A stretch of 64,000 nucleotides of DNA, from NCBI RefSeq assembly GCF_018326005.1, contig NZ_AP021903.1, forward strand, positions 2,358,001-2,422,000. Reading direction: 5' to 3'. Numbering within the stretch: position 1 is the stretch's first letter; each line of letters begins with the position of its first letter. This document shows positions 51,104 through 59,485 of this stretch, one piece after another. This stretch comes from Pseudomonas sp. Seg1. Its GTDB lineage: Bacteria; Pseudomonadota; Gammaproteobacteria; Pseudomonadales; Pseudomonadaceae. The translations under genes were made by a program, and so were the position numbers. Under the pieces are notes generated by a model that had not been told where the DNA came from, ran no database searches, and saw only the letters and a list, made by a program, of their open reading frames with translations.

Positions 51104-51865
51104 ATGAAGCTCACAACGCTGTTGTTGCTGCTGACCTGCTGGCTCCCGGTGGCGTGGGCCAATAACGAGCCCGCCGTGGCGCGGGTCAATGGCGAGGAAA
51201 TCTCTGGATTTCGCTTCGAACGGTTTTTCGCTGAATACCTGGAAGATCAGGGCCGCGCCGTGGCGAACATTCGTAATCCCAAGGCCTACAAACAGCTGCG
51301 TCAGGCGGCGCTGCAAACGCTGATCGACAAAGAGCTGCTGTGGCAGGAAGCGCAAAAGCGCGGCGTGCAGATTGGCGATCAAGTGGTGCGCCAACAAATC
51401 GAGCAAACCCGCAGCGCCATCGGTGGCCCGGACAAATTCCTCCGGCGCTTGCAGGACGCCGGTTTCGACGAAGCCTCCTTCACCGAATACACCCGCCGCG
51501 AACTGGCCGCCCAGCAGATGTTCGCCGAGTTGATCCGGGCCAACACCTTGCAACCCCGGCACCTGTTGATCCGCGTGCCCGCACAAGCGGATGCGGCCAC
51601 AGTGACGGCAGCGCGTCTACGCTTGATGCAGATGCGCGCCTCGATTGTCAGCGGTGCGACGTTTGCCAGCCACCCGGTACGTTCACCGTTCGGCTGGCAT
51701 GTGATTTATTTGCCGAACCACCTGGAGGAAACCGATGTCCCAGATTTGCAGGGGCTGGACACAGTCAGGGCAGAGCTCGCCCGACAGCAACAGACCCAGG
51801 CTCGTCGCCAGGTGCTCGCGCAATTACGGGCGCAGAACAGGATCGAACGAATTGACGACGATTGA
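51104..51865 (+). CDS. parvulin-like periplasmic chaperone with truncated PPIase domain
   Basis: The 253-residue protein has a signal peptide (MKLTTLLLLLTCWLPVAWAN) and a helical SurA-like N-terminal domain (VARVNGEEISGFRFERFF to VLRQLQDA-type helices). The PpiC domain begins (RHLLIRVPAQADAATVTAAR). It then jumps from SGATFA directly to SHPVRSPFGWHVIYLP, the last strand of the domain. About 40-45 residues present in ordinary parvulins, including most of the active site, are missing. Chaperone function could remain without isomerase activity. A role in folding the giant oxidase is plausible. GGAGG precedes the ATG. Confidence 0.8.
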   Translation: MKLTTLLLLLTCWLPVAWANNEPAVARVNGEEISGFRFERFFAEYLEDQGRAVANIRNPKAYKQLRQAALQTLIDKELLWQEAQKRGVQIGDQVVRQQIEQTRSAIGGPDKFLRRLQDAGFDEASFTEYTRRELAAQQMFAELIRANTLQPRHLLIRVPAQADAATVTAARLRLMQMRASIVSGATFASHPVRSPFGWHVIYLPNHLEETDVPDLQGLDTVRAELARQQQTQARRQVLAQLRAQNRIERIDDD

Positions 51866-51868
51866 AGG

Positions 51869-51930
51869 TTCCCCCCAATAGTGGGGAATGGCTTCTTTGC
51901 CCATTCAGGTGCTTCCCCGTTTCTGGGGAA
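51869..51930. promoter_or_regulatory. two TTCCCC...GGGGAA dyads upstream of the secretion operon
   Basis: TTCCCCCCAATAGTGGGGAA (51869-51888) and TTCCCCGTTTCTGGGGAA (51913-51930) are inverted repeats that both contain CCCC-N6-GGGG, as does the site upstream of the oxidase promoter. They lie 75-135 bases before the sigma54 promoter at 52004, the expected position for an activator. They also follow the stop of the parvulin-like gene, so an RNA hairpin role is an alternative. Confidence 0.55.
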
Positions 51931-52003
51931 CGGGGTACCGGGACGAGCGGGCATTGTCATGAAATTCAAGGACATGAAGACTTAAATTTACCGGCGCTCA
52001 GCC

Positions 52004-52019
52004 TGGCATGAAGTGTGCG
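52004..52019 (+). promoter_or_regulatory. sigma54 promoter of the secretion operon
   Basis: TGGCATGAAGTGTGCG has the TGGCA core, the GC of the -12 element and exact GG-N10-GC spacing. It lies 65 bases before the TTG start of the receiver gene and downstream of the two dyads. Confidence 0.75.
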
Positions 52020-52083
52020 TTACCCCTGGTAAGGCGCACTCTCAAGGCAGGGTCATCGGACCTGCGGTTTCAAGGAGTCGACC

Positions 52084-52614
52084 TTGGTTAACAAAGTACT
52101 GGTTGTCGAAGACGAACAGCTGCTTGCACAGAACCTTCAGGATTATCTGAAGGCGCAGGGGCTGGACGTCCGGATTGCACATGACGGAGCGACGGCGATC
52201 GGCATTGCCGAAACCTTTGCCCCCGACGTGCTGGTGTTCGATTACCGCTTGCCCGATATGGAAGGCTTTGAGGTGCTCGACGCGGTCCGCCAGAACAGGA
52301 CGTGCCATTTTGTGCTGATAACGGGTCACCCGACCGCTGAAGTCTGTGAGCGGGCGCGGCAACTGGGGGTCAGCCACATCCTGTTCAAACCGTTTCCATT
52401 GGCGGAACTGGCGCGGGCGGTCTGCGACCTTCTGGGCATCAAGCGTGAAGCGAAACCCGGTGCCAACCCATCCGAAGGGTTTGTCGAACGACGCCAGAGC
52501 AGGACCGAGAGCTTCCCGTTGCAGTTGTACGATGGTAGTTGGGTGTTGGCGGATCGCCGAAAACAGGCGTACGCCATGGCACCGGACGACGATCAAATGC
52601 TCACCGGGGAGTAA
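52084..52614 (+). CDS. single-domain response regulator (receiver only)
   Basis: The 176-residue protein starts with TTG, chosen because AAGGAG lies seven bases before it. Residues 3-120 are a receiver domain: acidic pocket VVEDEQLL, the phospho-acceptor Asp in VFDYRLPDMEGFEVL at about 56, LITGHP with the Thr, and HILFKPFP with the conserved Lys. No DNA-binding output domain follows, only about 50 polar residues ending in YAMAPDDDQMLTGE. It is the first gene of the secretion operon and may act by protein contact with the secretion ATPase or with a kinase outside the window. Confidence 0.85.
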   Translation: MVNKVLVVEDEQLLAQNLQDYLKAQGLDVRIAHDGATAIGIAETFAPDVLVFDYRLPDMEGFEVLDAVRQNRTCHFVLITGHPTAEVCERARQLGVSHILFKPFPLAELARAVCDLLGIKREAKPGANPSEGFVERRQSRTESFPLQLYDGSWVLADRRKQAYAMAPDDDQMLTGE

Positions 52615-52695
52615 TGGCGCGATCAGACGTTCCGGCACTTGCCGCCAAGGTTTGCCGCGCCGACAGGGCTCTGAGCCCCGGTTGGAGAGCAAGCC

Positions 52696-54402
52696 ATGGA
52701 ACGTCTGTCCGTTGTCGTCGAACCGCTGCCGGCCGCAAGTGCCCCCGAGCGCTTTTCCAGTGAGCAGCTTGCCCAGGCCCGGGCGCGGGCCGCCACCTCC
52801 GGCGAACGCGTGCTTGAAGCCCTCGGCGTGCTCTGTGAACTGGCGCCGATGCCGTTCATTCATACCCTCGGCGCCACCCTGCATTACCCGGTGCTCGACA
52901 CCGACAGCCTGTTTCAAGCGACGCCGGTATTCGACCGCGTCACCCTCGCACAATGCCTCAAACGTGAATTCATCCTGCTGCGCCACAACGACGAAGTCAT
53001 CGGTGTATTTGCCGACCCTTTCGACCCGGCGCGCCTGGCCTGGATCGACGATTGCCTGCACGGCGCGCCGCTGCATCTGGTCCACGCCGATGACCTCAAG
53101 GCCTATCTGGCCCGCCACGAAGAAAGCTTCCACGCCGTCGAATCGCTGAACGCCCAGGGCGACACCCACAGCGAAACCGACACCCTGCAAAGCCTGTCGC
53201 TGACCAGCATCAGCGAAGACGCCAGCAGCGTGGTGAAACTGGTCAACTCGACCCTCTACGACGCGCTGAAAATGCACGCCAGCGATATCCACCTCGGCAC
53301 CACCGGCCAAGGTCTGGTGATCAAGTACCGCATTGACGGTGTGCTCAACAACATCAGCAAAGTCCAGGGCAACGAGTTCGCCGAGCAGGTGATTTCGCGG
53401 GTCAAGGTCATGGCCGAACTGGACATCGGCGAGAAGCGCGTGCCGCAGGACGGTCGCTTCAAAATCGGCATCAGCGGTCGCCAGATCGACTTCCGCGTAT
53501 CGATCATGCCGAGCATCTTTGGCGAAGACGCGGTGCTGCGTGTCCTCGACAAACAGGATCTGGCCGACAAGGTCTGCGGCGTGCAATTGCAGGCGCTGGG
53601 CTTTGAAGACGAAACCCTGCGCCAGTTGCGCCGCCTCGCCGCCGAACCCTACGGCATGGTGCTGGTGACCGGCCCGACCGGCAGCGGCAAGACCACCACG
53701 CTGTACGCGATGATCACCGAGATCAACCATGGCGTGGACAAGATCATCACCATCGAAGACCCGGTCGAGTATCAATTGCCGGGGGTCCTGCAAATCCCGG
53801 TCAACGAGAAAAAAGGCCTGACCTTCGCCCGCGGCCTGCGCTCGATCCTGCGCCACGACCCGGACAAGATCATGGTCGGCGAAATCCGTGACCCGGACAC
53901 CGCGCAGATCGCCGTGCAATCGGCACTTACCGGTCACCTGGTATTTACCACCATCCACGCCAACAACGTCTTCGACGTCATCGGCCGCTTCACGCAAATG
54001 GAAATCGACCCCTACAGCCTGGTCTCGGCGCTCAACGCGATTCTCGCCCAGCGCTTGATTCGGCTGGTGTGCGCCAGTTGCAGCGCGCCGGTCAATCCGA
54101 GCGATGAAGAACTGCGCGCCTCGGGCCTCGATCCGCAGAAAGTCGATCACTACCACTTCGTCCACGGCAAAGGCTGCGGCCACTGCCGGGGCAGCGGTTA
54201 TCGCGGGCGCACGGCGATTGCCGAGCTGCTGCATCTCGATGATGAACTGCGCCAGATGATCGTCGAGCGCCAACCGATTACCCAGATCAAAGCCCTGGCC
54301 TGCGCCCGTGGTTTGCGCCTGCTGCGCGAATCGGCACTGGAGTTGGTGGAACAAGGCCGCACCACGCTGGAGGAGATCAATCGTGTCACTTTTATCGCGT
54401 GA
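52696..54402 (+). CDS. gspE: GspE secretion ATPase
   Basis: The 568-residue protein has an N-terminal MshEN-like domain. The secretion ATPase core follows: ALKMHASDIHLGTTGQGLVI, Walker A GPTGSGKTTTLYAM at about 327, the Asp box ITIEDPVEYQLPG, Walker B HDPDKIMVGEIRDPDTAQIA and the His box GHLVFTTIHANN. The zinc-binding tetracysteine region is present (CASC, then GCGHCRGSG). It powers pseudopilus movement together with GspF. The GTG start of the next gene overlaps its end by 20 bases, so the operon is tightly packed. Confidence 0.95.
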   Translation: MERLSVVVEPLPAASAPERFSSEQLAQARARAATSGERVLEALGVLCELAPMPFIHTLGATLHYPVLDTDSLFQATPVFDRVTLAQCLKREFILLRHNDEVIGVFADPFDPARLAWIDDCLHGAPLHLVHADDLKAYLARHEESFHAVESLNAQGDTHSETDTLQSLSLTSISEDASSVVKLVNSTLYDALKMHASDIHLGTTGQGLVIKYRIDGVLNNISKVQGNEFAEQVISRVKVMAELDIGEKRVPQDGRFKIGISGRQIDFRVSIMPSIFGEDAVLRVLDKQDLADKVCGVQLQALGFEDETLRQLRRLAAEPYGMVLVTGPTGSGKTTTLYAMITEINHGVDKIITIEDPVEYQLPGVLQIPVNEKKGLTFARGLRSILRHDPDKIMVGEIRDPDTAQIAVQSALTGHLVFTTIHANNVFDVIGRFTQMEIDPYSLVSALNAILAQRLIRLVCASCSAPVNPSDEELRASGLDPQKVDHYHFVHGKGCGHCRGSGYRGRTAIAELLHLDDELRQMIVERQPITQIKALACARGLRLLRESALELVEQGRTTLEEINRVTFIA

Positions 54403-55186
54403 GCGTTTTGTCGCCGTGCTCGGCGCCAGCGGTGTTGGCCTTGGTCAGCGGCGCGGCAGCGACACCCTGTGGCTGGGCAGCGTCGGCTACATCGACGAAG
54501 GCTTCCAGAGCTACGCGGTGGCGCTGGATACCCTCGACCGCCTGCTCGGTGAACACGCCCGTGCCAGTGCCGAGTTGAGCGTGGTCATCTCCGGGCACTT
54601 CAGCCGCTTCTGCCTGGTGCCATGGAGCGCGCAGATCAGCAGCCCTGAAGAACAGCGCGGCTTTGCTCAGCTGTGTTTTGAAGACCTGTTTGGCGTGCCG
54701 ACCCAACCGTGGAGTCTGGTGCTGTCTGCTGAGCCGGCCGGTTACGACCGCATCGCCAGCGCCTTGCCGCAAGACTTGCTCGAACGCCTGCGCACGCTGG
54801 TCAGCGGTCGCGGTTTGCGCCTGCGTTCGGTGCAGCCGTACCTGATGGCGGCGTTCAACCGCTTCGACAAAAGCCTCGATGCCGGCGACTTCCTGTTCGT
54901 CGTCGCCGAGCCGCAACGCAGCGTGTTGTTGCTGGCGAGGGAAGGGCGCTGGGCCGGCGTGCGTTCCGTCGGCGGCAGTGATAGCGATGTGGCGCTGAGC
55001 GCGTTGATCGGTCGCGAACGGCAACTGCAAGCCTCGACCAGCGAACGCGCCTTCAACGTGTATCTGCATGCGCCGGCGCGCCTCGATGCGCAGCCGGACG
55101 TGGCGGGTGTGCAACTGCGCACCCTTGAAGACGACTCGATGACCGTGCGTGACGGCTTGTACGTCATGTCCCGGGCGGTGGCCTGA
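54383..55186 (+). CDS. GspL cytoplasmic-domain/PilM-like protein
   Basis: The start is GTG 54383, inside the end of gspE, with GGAGGAG upstream; the product is 267 residues. The sequence has the actin-like fold features of PilM and of the cytoplasmic part of GspL (FVAVLGASGVGLGQRRGSDT, then SAELSVVISGHFSRFCLVPW and FLFVVAEPQRSVLLLAREG). No membrane segment is seen, unlike standard GspL. The next gene provides the membrane part, so GspL is split into PilM-like and PilN-like subunits as in type IV pili. Confidence 0.78.
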   Translation: MSLLSRERFVAVLGASGVGLGQRRGSDTLWLGSVGYIDEGFQSYAVALDTLDRLLGEHARASAELSVVISGHFSRFCLVPWSAQISSPEEQRGFAQLCFEDLFGVPTQPWSLVLSAEPAGYDRIASALPQDLLERLRTLVSGRGLRLRSVQPYLMAAFNRFDKSLDAGDFLFVVAEPQRSVLLLAREGRWAGVRSVGGSDSDVALSALIGRERQLQASTSERAFNVYLHAPARLDAQPDVAGVQLRTLEDDSMTVRDGLYVMSRAVA

Positions 55187-55187
55187 C

Positions 55188-55733
55188 ATGCGCGCGCTCA
55201 ATCTCGACTTCCAGCCACGACCACGTTCCGGCCCATTGGGTTGGAGTCTGCTCGGCGGCGGTGTGCTGCTGGCGCTGCTGTGCTTCGGTGTGCAACAGCA
55301 CCTCGACGCGCACACCGAACAACAACAGGGCCACCTGCAAACCACCCAGCGCCAGCTCACCGGAGACAGCGGAGCCAAGAGCGCATTGAGCCCGGCGGAA
55401 ACCCGCGAGCAGGCGCAGAACCTCGCCGAGATGCGCAAGGTTTCGCAGCAACTGCGCCGCCCGTGGGAACGCCTGTTCGCCATGCTCGAAGCGATGCCGC
55501 GCGATGACGTCGCGCTGCTGACCCTGACCCCGGATGCGCGCAAAGGCCAAGTGCGCATCAGCGCCGAAGCGCGGGATCTGCAAGCGATGCTCGACTTCCA
55601 CAAGCGTCTGGAAGCCAGCGACGAGCTGTCGGACGTCTCGCTGCTCAGCCATGAAATCGTCGTCAAATCGCCGGAACAACCGGTGCAATTCAACCTGTCG
55701 GCGACCTGGGAGATTGGCGATGCGAATCCCTAG
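55188..55733 (+). CDS. PilN/GspL-periplasmic-like protein
   Basis: The 181-residue protein (MRALNLDFQPRPRSGPLGWS) has a short cytoplasmic N-terminus with the PilN-type LNLDFQPRPR motif that contacts PilM, one membrane helix (LLGGGVLLALLCFGVQQHL), a coiled coil and a ferredoxin-like periplasmic domain (DVALLTLTPDARKGQVRISA). It follows the PilM-like gene by one base and overlaps the next gene by 14. It should bridge the ATPase complex to the periplasm. Confidence 0.78.
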   Translation: MRALNLDFQPRPRSGPLGWSLLGGGVLLALLCFGVQQHLDAHTEQQQGHLQTTQRQLTGDSGAKSALSPAETREQAQNLAEMRKVSQQLRRPWERLFAMLEAMPRDDVALLTLTPDARKGQVRISAEARDLQAMLDFHKRLEASDELSDVSLLSHEIVVKSPEQPVQFNLSATWEIGDANP

Positions 55734-56268
55734 ACTGATCGTCCACGAATACCTGCAAGGCCTCGGCATTCCGGGCCTCGCCGGGCTGGCGCTGCTGCTG
55801 GTTGCGGTGGCCTGGGCGCTCGGTGGTTTGCTGCCGGGCTGGCAATCGTTGCAGCACTTGAGCCAGCAGACTCAGGAGGCCACCGAATACCTGGCCAAGG
55901 TTGAAGACGGCAGCATCGCGCCGCCGGTGGTCCCACAACGGCAGCTCGACGACTTCCGCAACAAACTCCCGGCGCAGCCGCAAGCCACCGTCGCCATCGA
56001 CCGCATCTACGCACTCGCAGCGCAAGAACACATCACCCTGGCGCGCGGTGAATACGCCCTCGGCGTCGACCCGAAAACCCATCTGGCGCGCTATCAGATC
56101 CTGTTGCCGGTACGCGGCACCTACCCGCAACTGCGCCGCTTCCTCCATGCCTTGCTCGGCCAGTTGCCGGCGGTGGTGGTGGAAGACCTAGAGTTGCAAC
56201 GCAAGAAGATTGGCGACACCGACCTCAATGGCCGGATCCGTATGACCCTTTACCTGTCGAGGTCGTGA
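55720..56268 (+). CDS. PilO/GspM-like protein
   Basis: The 182-residue protein (MRIPRLIVHEYLQGLGIPGL) has one N-terminal membrane helix (LAGLALLLVAVAWALGGLLP), a coiled coil (QHLSQQTQEATEYLAKVE) and a periplasmic domain whose LPVRGTYPQLRRFLHALLGQ is typical of PilO and GspM. Its start overlaps the PilN-like gene and its stop overlaps the next start, so the four inner-membrane genes are translationally coupled. Confidence 0.78.
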   Translation: MRIPRLIVHEYLQGLGIPGLAGLALLLVAVAWALGGLLPGWQSLQHLSQQTQEATEYLAKVEDGSIAPPVVPQRQLDDFRNKLPAQPQATVAIDRIYALAAQEHITLARGEYALGVDPKTHLARYQILLPVRGTYPQLRRFLHALLGQLPAVVVEDLELQRKKIGDTDLNGRIRMTLYLSRS

Positions 56269-56786
56269 TGAATACCAAGCGCGTGACAGGGTGGCTGGCG
56301 TTCTTCGGCGTGGCGGCGGCGCTGGCATGGTTGCCGGAGTATTTCTCGCCAAGTGATGACGCCGATTCCAACGGAGTGGCGGTGGCCGCCCCGGCCAAAA
56401 CCGCCAGCCGTGGCGCGCTGCCGGCGAGCAACGCCAAGGCCAAGGACTTACCGATCAAGGACCTGAGCCCGGCCGGCGACCTGTTCGCCGCGAAATCCTG
56501 GAAGGCCGCGCCGACCCTGGCCACGGTCACCGAACAAGCGATCAACCCGGCCACAGTGGTGCAAGCCCCGAGCCTGCCACCGGTGCCGTTTCAGTTCGTC
56601 GGCCGGCTGCATGACCGCAGCGACCTGCAAGTGTTTTTGCAGAACGGCGAAAAGATCTACGTCGTGCGCAACGGGGATGTGATCGACGACACCTGGAAGA
56701 TCACCGGCATTTCCGATCTGGAATTGAGCCTGGTTTACCTGCCTTTGCATTTGTCGCAGACCTTGTCTGTGGGGAGTACGCAATGA
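56268..56786 (+). CDS. PilP/GspC-like protein
   Basis: The 172-residue protein has an N-terminal membrane helix (VTGWLAFFGVAAALAWLPEY), a Pro/Ala-rich linker and a C-terminal beta domain like the homology region of GspC and PilP (PVPFQFVGRLHDRSDLQVFL and VYVVRNGDVI-like turns, seen as IYVVRNGDVIDDTWKITGIS). This domain contacts the secretin. ATG 56268 overlaps the previous stop; a GTG one codon earlier is in frame. It overlaps the secretin start by four bases. Confidence 0.78.
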   Translation: MNTKRVTGWLAFFGVAAALAWLPEYFSPSDDADSNGVAVAAPAKTASRGALPASNAKAKDLPIKDLSPAGDLFAAKSWKAAPTLATVTEQAINPATVVQAPSLPPVPFQFVGRLHDRSDLQVFLQNGEKIYVVRNGDVIDDTWKITGISDLELSLVYLPLHLSQTLSVGSTQ

Positions 56787-58630
56787 ACCGTTCCCGTTTG
56801 CTGATGAGCCTGGGCCTGTGCGCCGGGCTGGCCGCGTGCAGCTCTGCGCAGGTGGCCAACAAGGAAGCCGCCGACCTGATTGAACAGGGTCAGTACGAGG
56901 CGGGACTGGCCCGGATCGAGGAAGGTCTGCGTGAGAATCCTCGCGACACCGAACTGCACCTGCTGCTCAACAGCGGCCGCGCCAAAGCGATCACGTCGTT
57001 ACTGACGGCCGGCGACACTGACCGTTCGCGGCGCGACTTTGCTTCGGCGCGCACCGCTTACATGCGCGTGCTGACCATCGAGCCGAACAACCGCCGCGCC
57101 CAGGATGCCCTGAAACAGCTGGAATACCTGCGCACCATGGACGAGAAACTCGAACTGGCCCGTGGCGACCTGCGTCGCGGCGACATCTACGGCGCGGATC
57201 GCCAGGTCAAACAGATCCTCGAACTCGACCCGGCCAACGCAGGCGCGCTGGAGCTGCAAGGCAACATTCGTCTGGTGCAGAGCCGCAACGTGATCGCTTA
57301 TCCGCAACTGCGCACCAAGCTCGATCGTCCGGTGACCCTGGAATTTCGTGACGCCAACCTGAAGACCATTTTTGAAGTGCTGTCGCAAGTCGCCGGACTG
57401 AATTTCATCTTCGACAAAGACCTGCGCCCGGACATGAAAGCGACGATTTTCGTGCGTGACGTGCGCATCGAAGACGCCGTGACCCTGCTGCTGCAACAGA
57501 ACCAGTTGCACCAGAAAGTGGTGAACGAAAACACTTTGCTGATCTACCCGGACTCGCCACAGAAAGTGAAGGATTACCAGGAACTGGTGATGCGCACGTT
57601 CTATCTGACCAGCATCGACGCCAACACCGCGCTGAACATGGTCAAAACCATGCTCAAGACCCGCGATGTGTTCGTCGACGAGCGCCTCAACACCCTGACC
57701 ATGCGCGACACCGAAGACGCGATCCGCATGGCGGAAAAGCTCCTGCAATCGCAAGACCAGTCCAACCCGGAAGTGGTGCTCGAAGTCGAGGTGATGGAAG
57801 TCGCCACTCAGCGCATTCTCGACCTCGGTCTGCAATGGCCGAGCACCTTCGGTGTGGTCAACTCCGATGGTTCGCCGGTCACGCTGCTCGGGCAACTCAA
57901 GGGCATCAACTCTGATCGCATCTCCATTGGCCCGTCGCCGCAAGCCAAGATCAACGCGCAGGACAACGACATCAACACCCTCGCCAGCCCGGTGATTCGC
58001 GTCAGCAACCGTGAGCAGGCGCGCATTCACATTGGTCAGCGCGTGCCGATCATCAGCGCGACCTCGGTGCCGTCGACACAGGGGCCGGTGATCACCGAAA
58101 GCGTGACCTATCTGGATGTCGGTCTGAAGCTGGAAGTGACGCCCACTGTGCACCTGAACAACGAAGTGGCGATCAAGATTGCCCTGGAGGTGAGTAACGC
58201 CACGCCGCTGGAGCCGACCCGCCAGGGCACGATCCCGGTGCAGGTCGACACCCGTAATGCGCAAACCTCGCTGCGTCTGCACGACGGTGAAACGCAGATC
58301 CTCGCCGGGCTGGTGCGCAACGATCATGGCGCCACCGGCAACAAGATTCCCGGCCTGGGGGACATTCCCGGACTCGGCCGCTTGTTCGGCAGCAACAAAG
58401 ACACCATCGGCAAATCGGAACTGGTGCTGTCGATCACTCCACGGATCGTGCGCAACCTGCCATACCAGAGCCCGTCAGACATGGAGTTCTCCACCGGCAC
58501 CGAAACCAGCATGCACATCCAGGCCCCGGATCGCTCGCAGAGTTACGTGATGCCATCGCCTGCCGCGCAGCCGCGTGCAGTCGGTGAATCGGCCGTGGCC
58601 ACCACCCGCGTCACTGTCGAGAAGCCTTGA
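56783..58630 (+). CDS. gspD: GspD-type secretin lipoprotein with TPR domain
   Basis: The 615-residue protein is predicted to be a lipoprotein (MNRSRLLMSLGLCAGLAAC). Residues about 25-175 are TPR-like repeats (ADLIEQGQYEAGLARIEEGL and ARTAYMRVLTIEPNNRRAQD). A secretin N-domain (LEFRDANLKTIFEVLSQVAG) and the secretin domain follow, with EVEVMEVATQRILDLGLQWP, VGLKLEVTPTVHLNNEV and GNKIPGLGDIPGLGRLFGS. It forms the outer-membrane gate. The TPR-plus-secretin layout and the lipid anchor differ from the classic XcpQ and match atypical or type IV pilus-like systems. Confidence 0.92.
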   Translation: MNRSRLLMSLGLCAGLAACSSAQVANKEAADLIEQGQYEAGLARIEEGLRENPRDTELHLLLNSGRAKAITSLLTAGDTDRSRRDFASARTAYMRVLTIEPNNRRAQDALKQLEYLRTMDEKLELARGDLRRGDIYGADRQVKQILELDPANAGALELQGNIRLVQSRNVIAYPQLRTKLDRPVTLEFRDANLKTIFEVLSQVAGLNFIFDKDLRPDMKATIFVRDVRIEDAVTLLLQQNQLHQKVVNENTLLIYPDSPQKVKDYQELVMRTFYLTSIDANTALNMVKTMLKTRDVFVDERLNTLTMRDTEDAIRMAEKLLQSQDQSNPEVVLEVEVMEVATQRILDLGLQWPSTFGVVNSDGSPVTLLGQLKGINSDRISIGPSPQAKINAQDNDINTLASPVIRVSNREQARIHIGQRVPIISATSVPSTQGPVITESVTYLDVGLKLEVTPTVHLNNEVAIKIALEVSNATPLEPTRQGTIPVQVDTRNAQTSLRLHDGETQILAGLVRNDHGATGNKIPGLGDIPGLGRLFGSNKDTIGKSELVLSITPRIVRNLPYQSPSDMEFSTGTETSMHIQAPDRSQSYVMPSPAAQPRAVGESAVATTRVTVEKP

Positions 58631-58632
58631 TC

Positions 58633-59106
58633 ATGAACGCCTCCCAACGCGGTTTCACCCTGATCGAAGTCGTGGTGACGCTGGCCCTGATCGGCCTGCT
58701 GGCGAGCATGGCCGCGCCCCTGACCGAAACCCTGGTGCGGCGTGGCAAGGAGCAGGAATTGCGCAACGCGCTGTATCAGATTCGCGATGCCATCGACGCC
58801 TATAAACGCGCGTTCGATGCCGGCTACATCGAGAAGTCGCTGAACAGCAGCGGCTACCCGCCGAACCTGAAAGTGCTGGTCGAAGGCGTGCGCGATGTGC
58901 GCAGCGCGAAGGGCGCCAAGTTCTACTTTTTACGCCGCATCCCGCGCGATCCGCTGGTGCCGGCCAAACGTGACGATGAAGGGGGTTGGGGCGTACGCGC
59001 CTACAACAGTTCGGCTCAGAACCCGCGCGATGGCGAGGACGTGTTCGACGTCTACTCCCACGCCCGGGGCAAGGGCCTCAACGGCATCGCCTACCGCGAG
59101 TGGTGA
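58633..59106 (+). CDS. pseudopilin, GspG/H-like
   Basis: The 157-residue protein begins MNASQRGFTLIEVVVTLALI, a prepilin leader with Gly/Phe cleavage and Glu at +5, followed by the N-terminal hydrophobic helix. The C-terminal part contains RDPLVPAKRDDEGGWGVRAY and ends GLNGIAYREW. It lacks the calcium-loop pattern of the GspG at 38456, so it is a second class of pseudopilin, perhaps a minor subunit. ATG 58633 was preferred to an in-frame TTG two codons earlier. It needs a prepilin peptidase encoded elsewhere. Confidence 0.85.
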   Translation: MNASQRGFTLIEVVVTLALIGLLASMAAPLTETLVRRGKEQELRNALYQIRDAIDAYKRAFDAGYIEKSLNSSGYPPNLKVLVEGVRDVRSAKGAKFYFLRRIPRDPLVPAKRDDEGGWGVRAYNSSAQNPRDGEDVFDVYSHARGKGLNGIAYREW

Positions 59107-59110
59107 ACTC

Positions 59111-59485
59111 ATGCGCCGGGAAAAAGGTTTTACCTTGCTGGAGCTGATGGTGGTGATGGCGATCATCGCCACGCTGATGACCATCGCGCTGCCGCGCTAC
59201 TTCAACAGCCTTGAAGCGTCGAAGGAAACCACGCTGCGCCAAAGCCTGTCGGCGATGCGTGAGGCGCTGGATCACTTTTACGGCGACACCGGCCGCTACC
59301 CCGATTCCATTGAACAACTGATCGAACAACGTTACTTGCGCAGCGCACCACTGGACCCGATCACCGAACGCAAAGACCAGTGGGTGCTGATCGCGCCACC
59401 GGACGGCGTCGCCGGTGGCGTGGCCGACATCAAAAGCGGTGCTACCGGGAGGGCGCGTGATGGCAGCCAGTATGCCGAGTGGTAA
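59111..59485 (+). CDS. pseudopilin, short
   Basis: The 124-residue protein starts MRREKGFTLLELMVVMAIIA with a normal prepilin leader (Gly/Phe, Glu +5) and hydrophobic helix, then TTLRQSLSAMREALDHFYGD and RYPDSIEQLIEQRYLRSAPL, as in GspG-like minor pseudopilins. It overlaps the next gene by 26 bases. It is one of three pseudopilin-type genes in a row between the secretin and csgE. Confidence 0.87.
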   Translation: MRREKGFTLLELMVVMAIIATLMTIALPRYFNSLEASKETTLRQSLSAMREALDHFYGDTGRYPDSIEQLIEQRYLRSAPLDPITERKDQWVLIAPPDGVAGGVADIKSGATGRARDGSQYAEW

